Source of the DNA: an uncultured bacterium
GTDB lineage: Bacteria; Bacillota_A; Clostridia; Lachnospirales; Lachnospiraceae
DNA length: 18,615 bases
Reading direction: 5' to 3'
Assembly (NCBI GenBank): GCA_905215045.1
Contig: CAJMOO010000036.1
Coordinates: 1-18,615 of the forward strand
In this document: positions 1 through 7,544 of the stretch, piece by piece
How positions within the stretch are numbered: position 1 is the first letter of the stretch
Layout of the letters: the number at the start of each line of letters is the position of its first letter
Program-made: the position numbers and the translations under genes
Notes under the pieces: model-generated
Database searches by the model: none
Told to the model about the DNA's origin: nothing
What the model saw: the letters and a program-made list of their open reading frames with translations, nothing else

Positions 1-63
1 TCTTCCGATCGTTTATTTATTTTTTATCATATACTCAAAATCTACAGTTGGCCAATCACAAAT
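1..63. other. Contig-edge spacer with adapter-like first ten bases
   Basis: Sixty-three AT-rich bases follow the last stop codon of the ABC operon. The first ten, TCTTCCGATC, are identical to the 3' part of the common Illumina adapter, so they may not be genomic. No hairpin followed by a T-run, and therefore no terminator for the operon, is visible here. Confidence 0.5.
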
Positions 64-1953
64 TTAAGATAATTCCAACTTACCAGTATATAATTGATAA
101 TAGGTTCCTTTATTCTTAATAAGATCTTCATGATCTCCACGTTCAATGATCTTCCCATGTTCAAGTACAATGATCGCATCACTATTTCGGATCGTAGATA
201 GCCGATGGGCGATTACAAATACAGTTCTACCTTTCATCAGGTTATCCATTCCTCGCTGTACAATGCTTTCTGTTCTTGTATCAATACTTGATGTTGCTTC
301 ATCTAAGATCAGTACTGGTGGGTTGGCTACGGCTGCTCTGGCAATGGATAGTAACTGTCTCTGTCCTTGAGATAATCCTTCTCCGTCTCCGCTGATCACA
401 GTGTCGTAACCATCTGGAAGCATTTTGATGAACTGGTCTGCGTGTGCTAATTTGGCTGCTTCGTAGATCTGTTCGTCGGTTGCCCCTAAATTTCCGTAGC
501 GGATATTGTCTTTGATCGTTCCTGTAAACAGGTGTGTATCCTGTAATACAATTCCTAAGGAACGTCTTAAGTCGTCTTTTTTGATCTTCTTGATGTTGAT
601 TCCGTCGTAACGAATCTTACCATCCTGAATGTCATAGAAGCGGTTGATCAGGTTTGTGATCGTTGTTTTTCCGGCTCCTGTGGATCCTACAAATGCTAGC
701 TTCTGTCCTGGTTTTGCGAACAGACTAATGTCATGAAGGATGGTTTTATCTTCGTTGTAACCAAACGTTACATCTTCAAATCTTACATCTCCAGTTAATT
801 CTGTATATGTTACAGACCCATCTGCAGAGTGTGGATGTTTCCATGCCCACATTCCTGTTCTTTCTTCACATTCGATAATGTTTCCATTTTCATCTTTCTT
901 CGCATTTACTAATCTTACATATCCCTCATCTGTCTCAGGTTCTTCATCGATCAGGGCAAAGATCCTTTCTGCACCTGCAAGTGCCATTACAATAGAGTTA
1001 AACTGCTGTGCAACCTGCATAAATGGCTGTGTGAAACTCTTTGTAAACTGAAGGTATGATGCCATGATACCTAATGTGATCCCTCCAATACCTTCAATAG
1101 CTAACACACCACCTAATACCGCTGTTAATACAAATTGAAGGTTTCCGATATTTCCTACAACTGGACCCATGATATTTGCATATTTGTTGGCATTTGCAGC
1201 ACTTTCAAACAGAGATTCGTTTAACTTGTCAAATTCTTCTTCTGATTTACGTTCGTGGTTAAAGACTTTGACAACTCTCTGTCCATTCATTCTCTCTTCG
1301 ATAAATCCTGTCACATCGGCTAATGATTTTTGCTGGCGGATAAAGTATTTTCCGCTGTTTCCACCAATCGCTTTTGTCACCGTGATCATGATTCCGATAA
1401 CAACAACTGCAAGAATCGTTAAAATCGGACTTAATACTAACATAGAAATAAATGTTACAATGATCGTGAAAAATGACATCAATGCCTGAGGAATTGCCTG
1501 GCTGATCATCTGTCTTAATGTGTCCGTATCATTTGTGTATAAACTCATGATCGAACCATTTGTATTCTGGTCGAAATAACGGATCGGTAATGTCTGCATA
1601 TGTTCAAACATATCGTCTCTGACGCGTTTTAGGACTCCTTGTCCGATAAATACCATCATCCTTGTATAAATAAATGTTGCAATGACACCTGCTGCAAAGA
1701 TGCATCCAAGGACGATCATTGCGTGGTAAAAATTTGTGAAATCTGGATTGCTCTGTCCAACCAAAGGCAGGATGAAGTCATCGAGCATAAATTTCAATGA
1801 TAAAGATACAGATACAGAAGCTGCTGCACTGATGAAAATGCAGACAAACACGAGAATAAACTGTAATTTATAAGTATCTGTTACATATTTTAAAAGACGT
1901 TTTGCTGTCTTCGCCGTATTTTTGTTGATCGTCTTTTCTGATCTTTTACTCAT
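64..1953 (-). CDS. ABC exporter half-transporter, subunit with catalytically complete Walker B
   Basis: This 629-residue protein has an N-terminal six-helix ABC exporter membrane domain (about residues 30-330) and a C-terminal nucleotide-binding domain (about 388-629). Visible motifs are Walker A GSTGAGKTT (423-431), Q-loop Q471, signature LSQGQ (527-531), Walker B LILDEATS with catalytic E552, and H-loop H583. A charged linker of about 45 residues (341-386) separates the two domains and is longer than in single-gene exporters. The start overlaps the upstream ABC gene by 8 bp. The family is the heterodimeric exporters (TM287/288, LmrCD and BmrCD type), in which one subunit keeps a full catalytic site; this is that subunit. 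It probably exports drugs or other amphipathic compounds across the cytoplasmic membrane. Substrate is unknown. Family assignment is very sure; partnership is inferred from motifs and overlap. Confidence 0.95.
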   Translation of the reverse strand: MSKRSEKTINKNTAKTAKRLLKYVTDTYKLQFILVFVCIFISAAASVSVSLSLKFMLDDFILPLVGQSNPDFTNFYHAMIVLGCIFAAGVIATFIYTRMMVFIGQGVLKRVRDDMFEHMQTLPIRYFDQNTNGSIMSLYTNDTDTLRQMISQAIPQALMSFFTIIVTFISMLVLSPILTILAVVVIGIMITVTKAIGGNSGKYFIRQQKSLADVTGFIEERMNGQRVVKVFNHERKSEEEFDKLNESLFESAANANKYANIMGPVVGNIGNLQFVLTAVLGGVLAIEGIGGITLGIMASYLQFTKSFTQPFMQVAQQFNSIVMALAGAERIFALIDEEPETDEGYVRLVNAKKDENGNIIECEERTGMWAWKHPHSADGSVTYTELTGDVRFEDVTFGYNEDKTILHDISLFAKPGQKLAFVGSTGAGKTTITNLINRFYDIQDGKIRYDGINIKKIKKDDLRRSLGIVLQDTHLFTGTIKDNIRYGNLGATDEQIYEAAKLAHADQFIKMLPDGYDTVISGDGEGLSQGQRQLLSIARAAVANPPVLILDEATSSIDTRTESIVQRGMDNLMKGRTVFVIAHRLSTIRNSDAIIVLEHGKIIERGDHEDLIKNKGTYYQLYTGKLELS

Positions 1954-3679
1954 CGTCTTCTCCCCCTTTCACCTGTGATTCATAGACTTCTCTGTAAATA
2001 TCATTTGTCTTTAATAATTCTTCGGATGTTCCAACACCCATGATCTTACCGTCATCTAAGACGATGATCTGATCTGCATCTTCGATGGAAGATACTCTCT
2101 GTGCGATGATGATCTTTGTTGTATTCGGAATTTCTTCACGGAATGCCTTACGGATCAATGCATCTGTCTTTGTATCAACCGCACTTGTGGAATCATCTAA
2201 GATCAAGATCTTTGGTTTCTTTAATAACGCTCTTGCGATACACAATCTCTGTTTCTGTCCACCAGAAACATTGTTTCCACCCTGTACGATCTGTGTATTG
2301 TATCCAGCTGGAAATTCATTTACAAACCCGTCTGCCTGTGCTAATTTACACATTCTCTGAACTTCTTCATCGGATGCATTTTCATCTCCCCAACGGATAT
2401 TATCGTAAATTGTTCCTGTAAATAATACATTCTTCTGGAGTACCATGGATACCTGGTCTCTTAATGCTTCTAAGTTGTAATCACGGACATCAATGCCGCC
2501 GACTTTGACACATCCTTCTGTAACATCGTAAAGTCTTGGGATCAACTGTACTAATGTAGATTTTGCACTACCTGTTCCACCGATGATTCCAATCGTCTGT
2601 CCGGATCTGATATGAAGATCAACATCTTTTAAGGAAAGATTTCCACCTTCTCCTGCATAACTGAAGTTTACATGATCAAAGATGATCTCTCCGTCTTTCA
2701 CTTCTGTTACTGCATCTGCTTTATCCTGCATTTCTGGTACTTCTTCCAAAACTTCTGTAATACGGTCTGTAGATGCTTCTGCGATCATGATCATTACGAA
2801 TACGAAGGTTACCATCATCAGAGAACCAATGATCTGTAATGCGTATACGATGATACTTGTTAATTCTCCAGTTCCCATTGTTCCATGGATGATCCCTGTT
2901 CCACCAATCGCTACAAGCAGAAGTATAACAACATACATTGTAAACTGCATAACTGGTGAGTTCCATGCAACAATCTTTTCTGCTTTTGTAAACAGTGTAT
3001 ATACATACTTGGAAATTCCGTGGAATTTATCGATTTCATAATCTTCACGTACAAATGCTTTTACCACACGGGATGCGTTTACATTTTCCTGTACAGAATT
3101 ATTTAAGATATCATATTCATCAAATACTTTGATAAAGTGTGGATGTGCTTTTTTCGCAATAAAGATCAATGTTCCTCCTAGTAATGGAATCACGATCAAA
3201 AATAGTAACGCTACTTTCACACTGTACTTTAATGTCATTACCCATGATAAAACGATCATGATCGGTGCTCTGGCAAGTAGTCGGATACTCATCATATAGG
3301 CCATCTGGATATTTGTAATATCTGTTGTCATACGTGTGACAAGTCCTGATGTTGCAAAGTGGTCGATATTCTTAAATGAGAACTCCTGCACTTTGTAGAA
3401 TATATCGTGTCTTAAGTTCTTTGCATATCCAGCACCTGCAACGGCTGCCATATTTCCAGCTGAAATCCCGAAAAACAGGGATAACATTGCCATAACAACC
3501 AGGATCACTCCTCGCTGGATAATATAATGTAAATCTCCGCTTGTCATTCCGATATCAATGATATTTGCCATCTCCATCGGAATCAAAACTTCCATCAGTA
3601 CCTCAAGAATTACCAGGATTGGAGCAAGTATGGATTGTTTTTTGTATTCTCGGACTGATTTTAATAGGGTCTTATTCAT
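1946..3679 (-). CDS. ABC exporter half-transporter, subunit with degenerate ATP site
   Basis: This 577-residue protein has membrane helices over about residues 15-310 and a nucleotide-binding domain over about 328-577. Walker A is GGTGSAKST (367-375), the Q-loop is Q415 and the signature is VSGGQ (471-475). The residue after the Walker B aspartate is D496 instead of the catalytic glutamate, and the H-loop histidine is replaced by glutamine (Q527, in AQRVSS). These two substitutions mark the non-hydrolysing subunit of TM287/288-like heterodimeric exporters. It should pair with the downstream subunit, whose start overlaps this gene's end by 8 bp; its own start overlaps the MarR gene end by 8 bp. 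Translational coupling would give equal subunit amounts. Function as half of a heterodimeric exporter is well supported; substrate is not readable. Confidence 0.94.
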   Translation of the reverse strand: MNKTLLKSVREYKKQSILAPILVILEVLMEVLIPMEMANIIDIGMTSGDLHYIIQRGVILVVMAMLSLFFGISAGNMAAVAGAGYAKNLRHDIFYKVQEFSFKNIDHFATSGLVTRMTTDITNIQMAYMMSIRLLARAPIMIVLSWVMTLKYSVKVALLFLIVIPLLGGTLIFIAKKAHPHFIKVFDEYDILNNSVQENVNASRVVKAFVREDYEIDKFHGISKYVYTLFTKAEKIVAWNSPVMQFTMYVVILLLVAIGGTGIIHGTMGTGELTSIIVYALQIIGSLMMVTFVFVMIMIAEASTDRITEVLEEVPEMQDKADAVTEVKDGEIIFDHVNFSYAGEGGNLSLKDVDLHIRSGQTIGIIGGTGSAKSTLVQLIPRLYDVTEGCVKVGGIDVRDYNLEALRDQVSMVLQKNVLFTGTIYDNIRWGDENASDEEVQRMCKLAQADGFVNEFPAGYNTQIVQGGNNVSGGQKQRLCIARALLKKPKILILDDSTSAVDTKTDALIRKAFREEIPNTTKIIIAQRVSSIEDADQIIVLDDGKIMGVGTSEELLKTNDIYREVYESQVKGGEDDE

Positions 3680-4154
3680 CTTTCTTTCCTTCCTCCTTGT
3701 GTTTTTCTATAAGATTTTGTAATACCTGATATAAAACATGTTTGCATGTTATGACATCTTCCTCAGGAATGCCTTTTTCCATTCTTTTTTCACTAAGCTT
3801 AATATCTTCCAAGATTGCCTGTCTTAATCCTTCGGCTTTCTCTGTTGGTACCAGCCGCTTCTTTCTAGCATCTCCTTTGACACTTTCTCTTGTCAGATAT
3901 CCATTCTTCTCCATCAACTGTACATATCCTGTTACAGTTGATTTGCGGATCTGAAATTCTTCTTCAATGTCTTTTTGATAAAGATCTTTATGCATTGTTT
4001 CTAATAAAATAAACTTTAAAATATGTTTCTGCATGATGGTAAGATCAGCCTTGATCACTTTATCAATTGGCTGATTCCTCTTCATCTCATGTGATAACAT
4101 ATGGATCAGTTTTCCCATGTGCATGTTATTGATCTTATCATTTATATCCTGCAT
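3672..4154 (-). CDS. MarR-family transcriptional regulator of the ABC operon
   Basis: This 160-residue protein has a winged helix-turn-helix at about residues 40-105: helix 58-67, recognition helix RKSTVTGYVQLMEKNGYL (70-87), then the wing with GDARKKRLVPTEKA (94-107). Flanking N- and C-terminal helices would form the dimer interface, as usual for MarR proteins of this length. The start is supported by an AAAGGGA ribosome site seven bases upstream. It is the first gene of a three-gene operon whose members overlap by 8 bp each. A consensus promoter and a palindrome at the transcription start lie just upstream, so it most likely represses itself and the exporter until a ligand of the exporter binds. 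Ligand unknown. Confidence 0.92.
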   Translation of the reverse strand: MQDINDKINNMHMGKLIHMLSHEMKRNQPIDKVIKADLTIMQKHILKFILLETMHKDLYQKDIEEEFQIRKSTVTGYVQLMEKNGYLTRESVKGDARKKRLVPTEKAEGLRQAILEDIKLSEKRMEKGIPEEDVITCKHVLYQVLQNLIEKHKEEGKKDE

Positions 4155-4180
4155 TCACTCATCCCTTTCTTTTCAAAATG

Positions 4181-4194
4181 GTTAGCTTCCTAAC
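4181..4194 (-). promoter_or_regulatory. Probable MarR autoregulatory operator
   Basis: GTTAGCTTCCTAAC has perfect 5-bp inverted arms around four bases. It begins about nine bases downstream of the -10 box of the MarR-ABC promoter, so it covers the transcription start. Position and dyad symmetry suit a MarR repressor site; binding is inferred. Confidence 0.6.
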
Positions 4195-4202
4195 TTTTTA
4201 GT

Positions 4203-4231
4203 ATTATACAGAGAATAAAAATGAATGTCAA
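4203..4231 (-). promoter_or_regulatory. Sigma-A promoter of the MarR-ABC operon
   Basis: Read on the minus strand, TTGACA (4226-4231), a 17-bp spacer and TATAAT (4203-4208) match the consensus at all twelve positions. The promoter points to the MarR gene 48 bp away. Such a strong promoter fits a system kept silent by a repressor. Confidence 0.85.
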
Positions 4232-4254
4232 TCGTTATTTTATTATCTCTATTA

Positions 4255-4286
4255 TCGTTAACCAAATTTACTCACTATGTTGACAA
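4255..4286 (+). promoter_or_regulatory. BirA-type biotin operator upstream of bioB
   Basis: Half-sites TCGTTAACC (4255-4263) and TGTTGACAA (4278-4286) are separated by 14 bases. They match the known BirA consensus TTGTTAACC-N14/15-GGTTAACAA at eight and seven of nine positions. The right half contains the bioB -35 box, so binding of BirA with biotinyl-AMP would block transcription when biotin is plentiful. The birA gene is not in the window. Confidence 0.8.
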
Positions 4287-4308
4287 TTGTTTTTTTCCAT
4301 GCTAAAGT
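4280..4308 (+). promoter_or_regulatory. bioB promoter
   Basis: TTGACA (4280-4285), a 17-bp spacer and TAAAGT (4303-4308) form a sigma-A type promoter. The -35 is perfect and the -10 matches four of six. It overlaps the BirA operator and lies 49 bp before the bioB start. Confidence 0.65.
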
Positions 4309-4357
4309 TCAGATTAATAAGATATTTCGAATTTAAATAAAGGAAGGTATATATTAT

Positions 4358-5311
4358 ATGAATTCAGAACAAAATTTAACCCGTGAAGAAGCCATCGCAA
4401 TCTTAAATACACCTGATGAACAATTAAATGAACTGATTGAACGTGCCGGAGCACTTCGTAAAAAATATAAAGGGAACCATGTAAGCATTCATCTTTTAAC
4501 AAACGCCAGAAGCGGAAACTGCTCCCAGAACTGTGCTTACTGCGCACAATCCTGTCGTTCCCATGCAGATATTGAAAAATATAAATGGGTCGATGATGAA
4601 AAATTATATGGAGATAACACATTTGTCCATGATCATAAACTTTCCCGTCATTGTATCGGATTAAGCGGTATGAAATTCAGCGATGCTGAGATTGAAGAAC
4701 TTGCTTCTAAAATTCATAAGATGAAAGAAGAGGGTACACATTTATGCTGCTCTATCGGATTTTTAACAAAGAAACAGGCCTTAATGTTAAAAGAAGCTGG
4801 ATTAGACCGTATCAACCATAACTTAAATACAAGCCGTTCCAATTATCCAAATATCTGCACAACACATACATACGAACAGCGTGTAAACAACATTCATATG
4901 TTACAGGACCTTGGATTTGAAATCTGCAGCGGTGGTATCATTGGTATGGGCGAGAGTAAGGAAGATGTTGTTGATATGTTATTGGATCTGAAAGAAATCA
5001 ATCCAGAAGCACTTCCGATCAACTTCTTAATTCCGATCAAAGGAACACCTCTGCAGGATAAAGATACTTCAAATTTGACACCAGAATACTGCCTGAAAGT
5101 ATTATGTCTGGCAAGATTACTGGTTCCAACATCTGATATCCGCTGTGCCGCTGGACGTGAAATTTATTTTAAAGGAAGAGAAAAAGAATTGCTGACGGTT
5201 GTGAATTCTATCTTTGCATCCGGGTATCTGACTGCGGATGGACAGGGAATTGAAGATACGATCAAGACGATCACGGATGCTGGATTTACATGCGAAGTAG
5301 AATCTGATTAA
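4358..5311 (+). CDS. bioB: Biotin synthase (radical SAM), stand-alone
   Basis: This 317-residue radical SAM enzyme inserts sulfur into dethiobiotin to make biotin. The CxxxCxxC cluster site is C55, C59 and C62 (GNCSQNCAYCAQS). The auxiliary cluster positions known from E. coli BioB align with C99 (RHCIG), C130 (followed by a second cysteine, C131), C190 (ICSGG) and R262 (IRCAAGRE), with an extra cysteine, C263, right after that arginine. The usual NHNLDTS motif reads NHNLNTS (153-159), changing an aspartate to asparagine. A GGAAGG ribosome site precedes the start by ten bases. No bioA, bioD or bioF lies beside it, so the cell either imports dethiobiotin or carries the other genes elsewhere. 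Transcription is likely BirA-controlled. Assignment as BioB is strong; the auxiliary cluster type is discussed separately. Confidence 0.95.
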   Translation: MNSEQNLTREEAIAILNTPDEQLNELIERAGALRKKYKGNHVSIHLLTNARSGNCSQNCAYCAQSCRSHADIEKYKWVDDEKLYGDNTFVHDHKLSRHCIGLSGMKFSDAEIEELASKIHKMKEEGTHLCCSIGFLTKKQALMLKEAGLDRINHNLNTSRSNYPNICTTHTYEQRVNNIHMLQDLGFEICSGGIIGMGESKEDVVDMLLDLKEINPEALPINFLIPIKGTPLQDKDTSNLTPEYCLKVLCLARLLVPTSDIRCAAGREIYFKGREKELLTVVNSIFASGYLTADGQGIEDTIKTITDAGFTCEVESD

Positions 5312-5318
5312 ATTGTGA

Positions 5319-5516
5319 TTGAATAGCTTAAATTATTGGTGGAATATTATAAAAAGAGATCATGTGTCTGCAACCCACTTGCGTTCGGACTCTCACGTAG
5401 CTGCACTAAGCTCCTGAATGGTCATTCGACCATCCACTCGCTAAGTGCAGACGTGTTCGTACGGTTGCTGACACATGATTTCTTTTTATAATATTCAAAT
5501 AATTTACGTTATTCAA
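5319..5516. repeat. 198-bp near-perfect inverted-repeat (MITE-like or structured RNA) element
   Basis: The outer arms 5319-5375 and 5463-5516 are complementary at 49 of 54 aligned positions, with one 3-base bulge; both ends read TTGAATA outward-in. Inside, 5395-5411 pairs with 5440-5454 (core CTGCACT), and the tip is a 6-bp hairpin (ATGGTC, loop ATTC, GACCAT; 5418-5433). The element fills most of the 313-bp gap between the convergent genes bioB and the phosphodiesterase. Each strand shows GACACATGAT followed by a T-rich tract, so it could act as a two-way terminator. No clear target duplication and no coding capacity are seen. It may be a miniature transposable element or a repeated intergenic element. 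Confidence 0.8.
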
Positions 5517-5556
5517 ACCACCACACAGTGTGTATGTTAAATGGTACCGCTTTGTA

Positions 5557-5624
5557 CTATGCATTCTTTACATAAACGCTGTTTTCTTTCACAAATCCCA
5601 TCTTTTCAAGATAGCCTTTATGTC
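5557..5624 (-). pseudogene. Possible C-terminal remnant of an unidentified protein
   Basis: Just past the phosphodiesterase stop, in another frame, the minus strand reads GHKGYLEKMGFVKENSVYVK and two more residues, then a stop at 5557-5559. The open frame extends only about 28 codons and has no start or ribosome site. Its composition resembles the tail of a real enzyme, possibly of the GNAT type, so it may be what remains of an older gene. The rest of the gap (5517-5556) holds nothing recognisable. Confidence 0.2.
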
Positions 5625-7544
5625 CTAACAAACATCTTTCTCTAATTTATGAATGATCTGCTCTGAATCTAATGGTTTTGTATAATAATATCCTTGTACA
5701 AGATCAACACCCCATTGTTTTAACAGGTCGATCTCTTCCTGAGTTTCCACTCCTTCTGCTACGACTTTATGTCCCAGATTCTGCATGACTGCAACAATAT
5801 TTTTGTATAATAATGCGACCTGGTCATCATAGCAGATTCCATTTAGCAAAGAGCGATCCAGTTTGATCGTTGAAAATGGTAGTTTTAGTACCGTATTTAG
5901 ATTCGCATATCCAGATCCAAAATCATCTAGGCAGATCTGAATTCCTGACTTTTTGAAATCTGCGATCGTCTGATACAATGCTTCACTATACTCTGTCGCA
6001 ACAGTTTCTGTAATCTCAAATTGAAAATACGAAAACGGTATGTCAAACTCTTCGATCGTACGGAGTAGTTTTTTGCTATATCCTGATTTTAATAATTCCA
6101 ATGGAGACAGATTATACTTTATACTTTCAATCTTGTCCATGATCTGTGGATGCTCTTTTATGAACTTACAAACCTTTCGGAATTGAAGATACCCAAGCTT
6201 TGCAATCTGTCCATGTTTCTCTGCAATTCCGATAAAAACTTCTGGTGAGATCATCCCAAGTGACGGATGTCTCAATCGGCTTAATGCTTCCATTGTACGA
6301 TATCTTTTTTCTTTTAGATCATACAGTGGCTGATAATATACTTCAAAAAGATCCTCTTCGATCGCTGTCGCCATATATTTTTTAACTTCCTGTTCATAAA
6401 GAAATCCTTCTTTTGTATGTTGATCATTCTGAATCAGTATCGTTCTGTCTGATTTAGGTTTTAACTGTACCAGATATTCCAGATAATCGATCAATACATC
6501 GATCTCTTTGACTTCTTGAACGTTGATAATTCCACATATCGCAGCGGAAAAAGAAATTCGTTCCCCTTTTACTTTAAAAGGTCGTTTAAATAGTTTCATG
6601 ATCGCATCTTTATTCGTTTCATAATCCATCAATGATGTTGTGAACACAAAAAAACGATTCCCATGAATCCTGAAAACATGGTTTGCTTCATTAATCTTGT
6701 GAAGGTATTCTGCGATCTGGATCAGCAATTCATCTCCTGTTGTAACTCCATATAGCTTATTAACTTGTTTTAGTTTCCACAAATCGATCATAAGCAGATG
6801 AAGTTCCTTCTTTCTCTTGATCTGCTCTGGAAACCATCTCCTGAAATAGCCTTTAGAATACAATCCGGTCAGGCTGTCTATATATAACTGTGGATTATAA
6901 AGTGCCCAAAATAAGATCGTAATTCCTAAGGATAACCCAAATCCTGTCATTAATACAGATTGAAATTTCATCTGTATCGTAACACAGACCAATGCAACTC
7001 CAAGGAATTCCTTGATCGCCCGAAGCTCATTCTTCTGATATTCTTCCTGATTGATAAAGCAATTTATAATGACAGCAGCTATACAGATCAATGTAAAAAT
7101 ATATGTTACCAAATATGCTTTTCCATGAACATACTGCCCCTGTTCATTACAATAAAAAAACTGTTTGTGTAAAACATTGGTCACGATAGCTACTTCCATA
7201 CATAGTATTGGTACTGCCATGATCTTTATATTTCTTGTTCTTATATCTTCATCACAGTGTCTTAATGCCTGTGTATAATTATAGAAAATATATACAACGA
7301 TCATCTGCAGGATATAAAGCATCGTGGAAAAAAAGATCATCCATGAATTATAAGCAGGATTACTTTTTACCAATAGTATGGAGCTTAACAGATCAAATAT
7401 GATATCAAATATTCCTGCAATAATTAAGAACCAGAATGTTCTTCCACTGATATTATTCAGTTTTTTATAACGCTGAAAATGAATCAACAGAAATATTAAA
7501 AATACAAGTCCTGCGATCAAAAAATCTATATTATAATCTGTCAT
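5625..7544 (-). CDS. Membrane c-di-GMP phosphodiesterase (degenerate GGDEF, active-type EAL)
   Basis: This 639-residue protein starts with about seven hydrophobic segments (roughly 7-23, 36-58, 68-90, 107-125, 145-163, 178-193, 197-215), then a GGDEF-fold domain (about 223-375) and an EAL domain (about 385-635). The GGDEF active-site loop reads HGNRF (294-298), so cyclase activity should be lost, although a nucleotide-binding regulatory role is possible. The EAL domain keeps EAL (419-421), N478, E510, the DD pair D540/D541, K561, E597 and Q617, all expected for c-di-GMP hydrolysis. The start overlaps the upstream cyclase by 14 bp, and its ribosome site AGGAGA lies inside that gene's last codons, so it is translationally coupled. 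It should lower c-di-GMP in response to a membrane-sensed signal. Signal unknown. Confidence 0.92.
   Translation of the reverse strand: MTDYNIDFLIAGLVFLIFLLIHFQRYKKLNNISGRTFWFLIIAGIFDIIFDLLSSILLVKSNPAYNSWMIFFSTMLYILQMIVVYIFYNYTQALRHCDEDIRTRNIKIMAVPILCMEVAIVTNVLHKQFFYCNEQGQYVHGKAYLVTYIFTLICIAAVIINCFINQEEYQKNELRAIKEFLGVALVCVTIQMKFQSVLMTGFGLSLGITILFWALYNPQLYIDSLTGLYSKGYFRRWFPEQIKRKKELHLLMIDLWKLKQVNKLYGVTTGDELLIQIAEYLHKINEANHVFRIHGNRFFVFTTSLMDYETNKDAIMKLFKRPFKVKGERISFSAAICGIINVQEVKEIDVLIDYLEYLVQLKPKSDRTILIQNDQHTKEGFLYEQEVKKYMATAIEEDLFEVYYQPLYDLKEKRYRTMEALSRLRHPSLGMISPEVFIGIAEKHGQIAKLGYLQFRKVCKFIKEHPQIMDKIESIKYNLSPLELLKSGYSKKLLRTIEEFDIPFSYFQFEITETVATEYSEALYQTIADFKKSGIQICLDDFGSGYANLNTVLKLPFSTIKLDRSLLNGICYDDQVALLYKNIVAVMQNLGHKVVAEGVETQEEIDLLKQWGVDLVQGYYYTKPLDSEQIIHKLEKDVC

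Noticed and set aside
1169..1489. Plus-strand 106-codon frame inside the ABC exporter gene.
   Set aside because: Antisense to conserved membrane-domain codons, no ribosome site, biased composition of a shadow frame.
64..4154. Bacteriocin or lantibiotic export cluster.
   Set aside because: No precursor peptide, peptidase domain or modifying enzyme is present; the transporters lack a C39 peptidase and fit MarR-controlled drug exporters better.
4314..4622. Minus-strand 102-codon frame opposite bioB.
   Set aside because: Antisense to the radical SAM cluster codons and leader, with no promoter or ribosome site.
5319..5516. CRISPR array or tandem repeat.
   Set aside because: The repeats are inverted, occur once, and have no regular spacers.
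5542..5550. TGGTACCGC resembles the core of the T-box antiterminator.
   Set aside because: There is no specifier stem, no terminator and no plus-strand amino-acid gene downstream; the match is short and lies between convergent genes.
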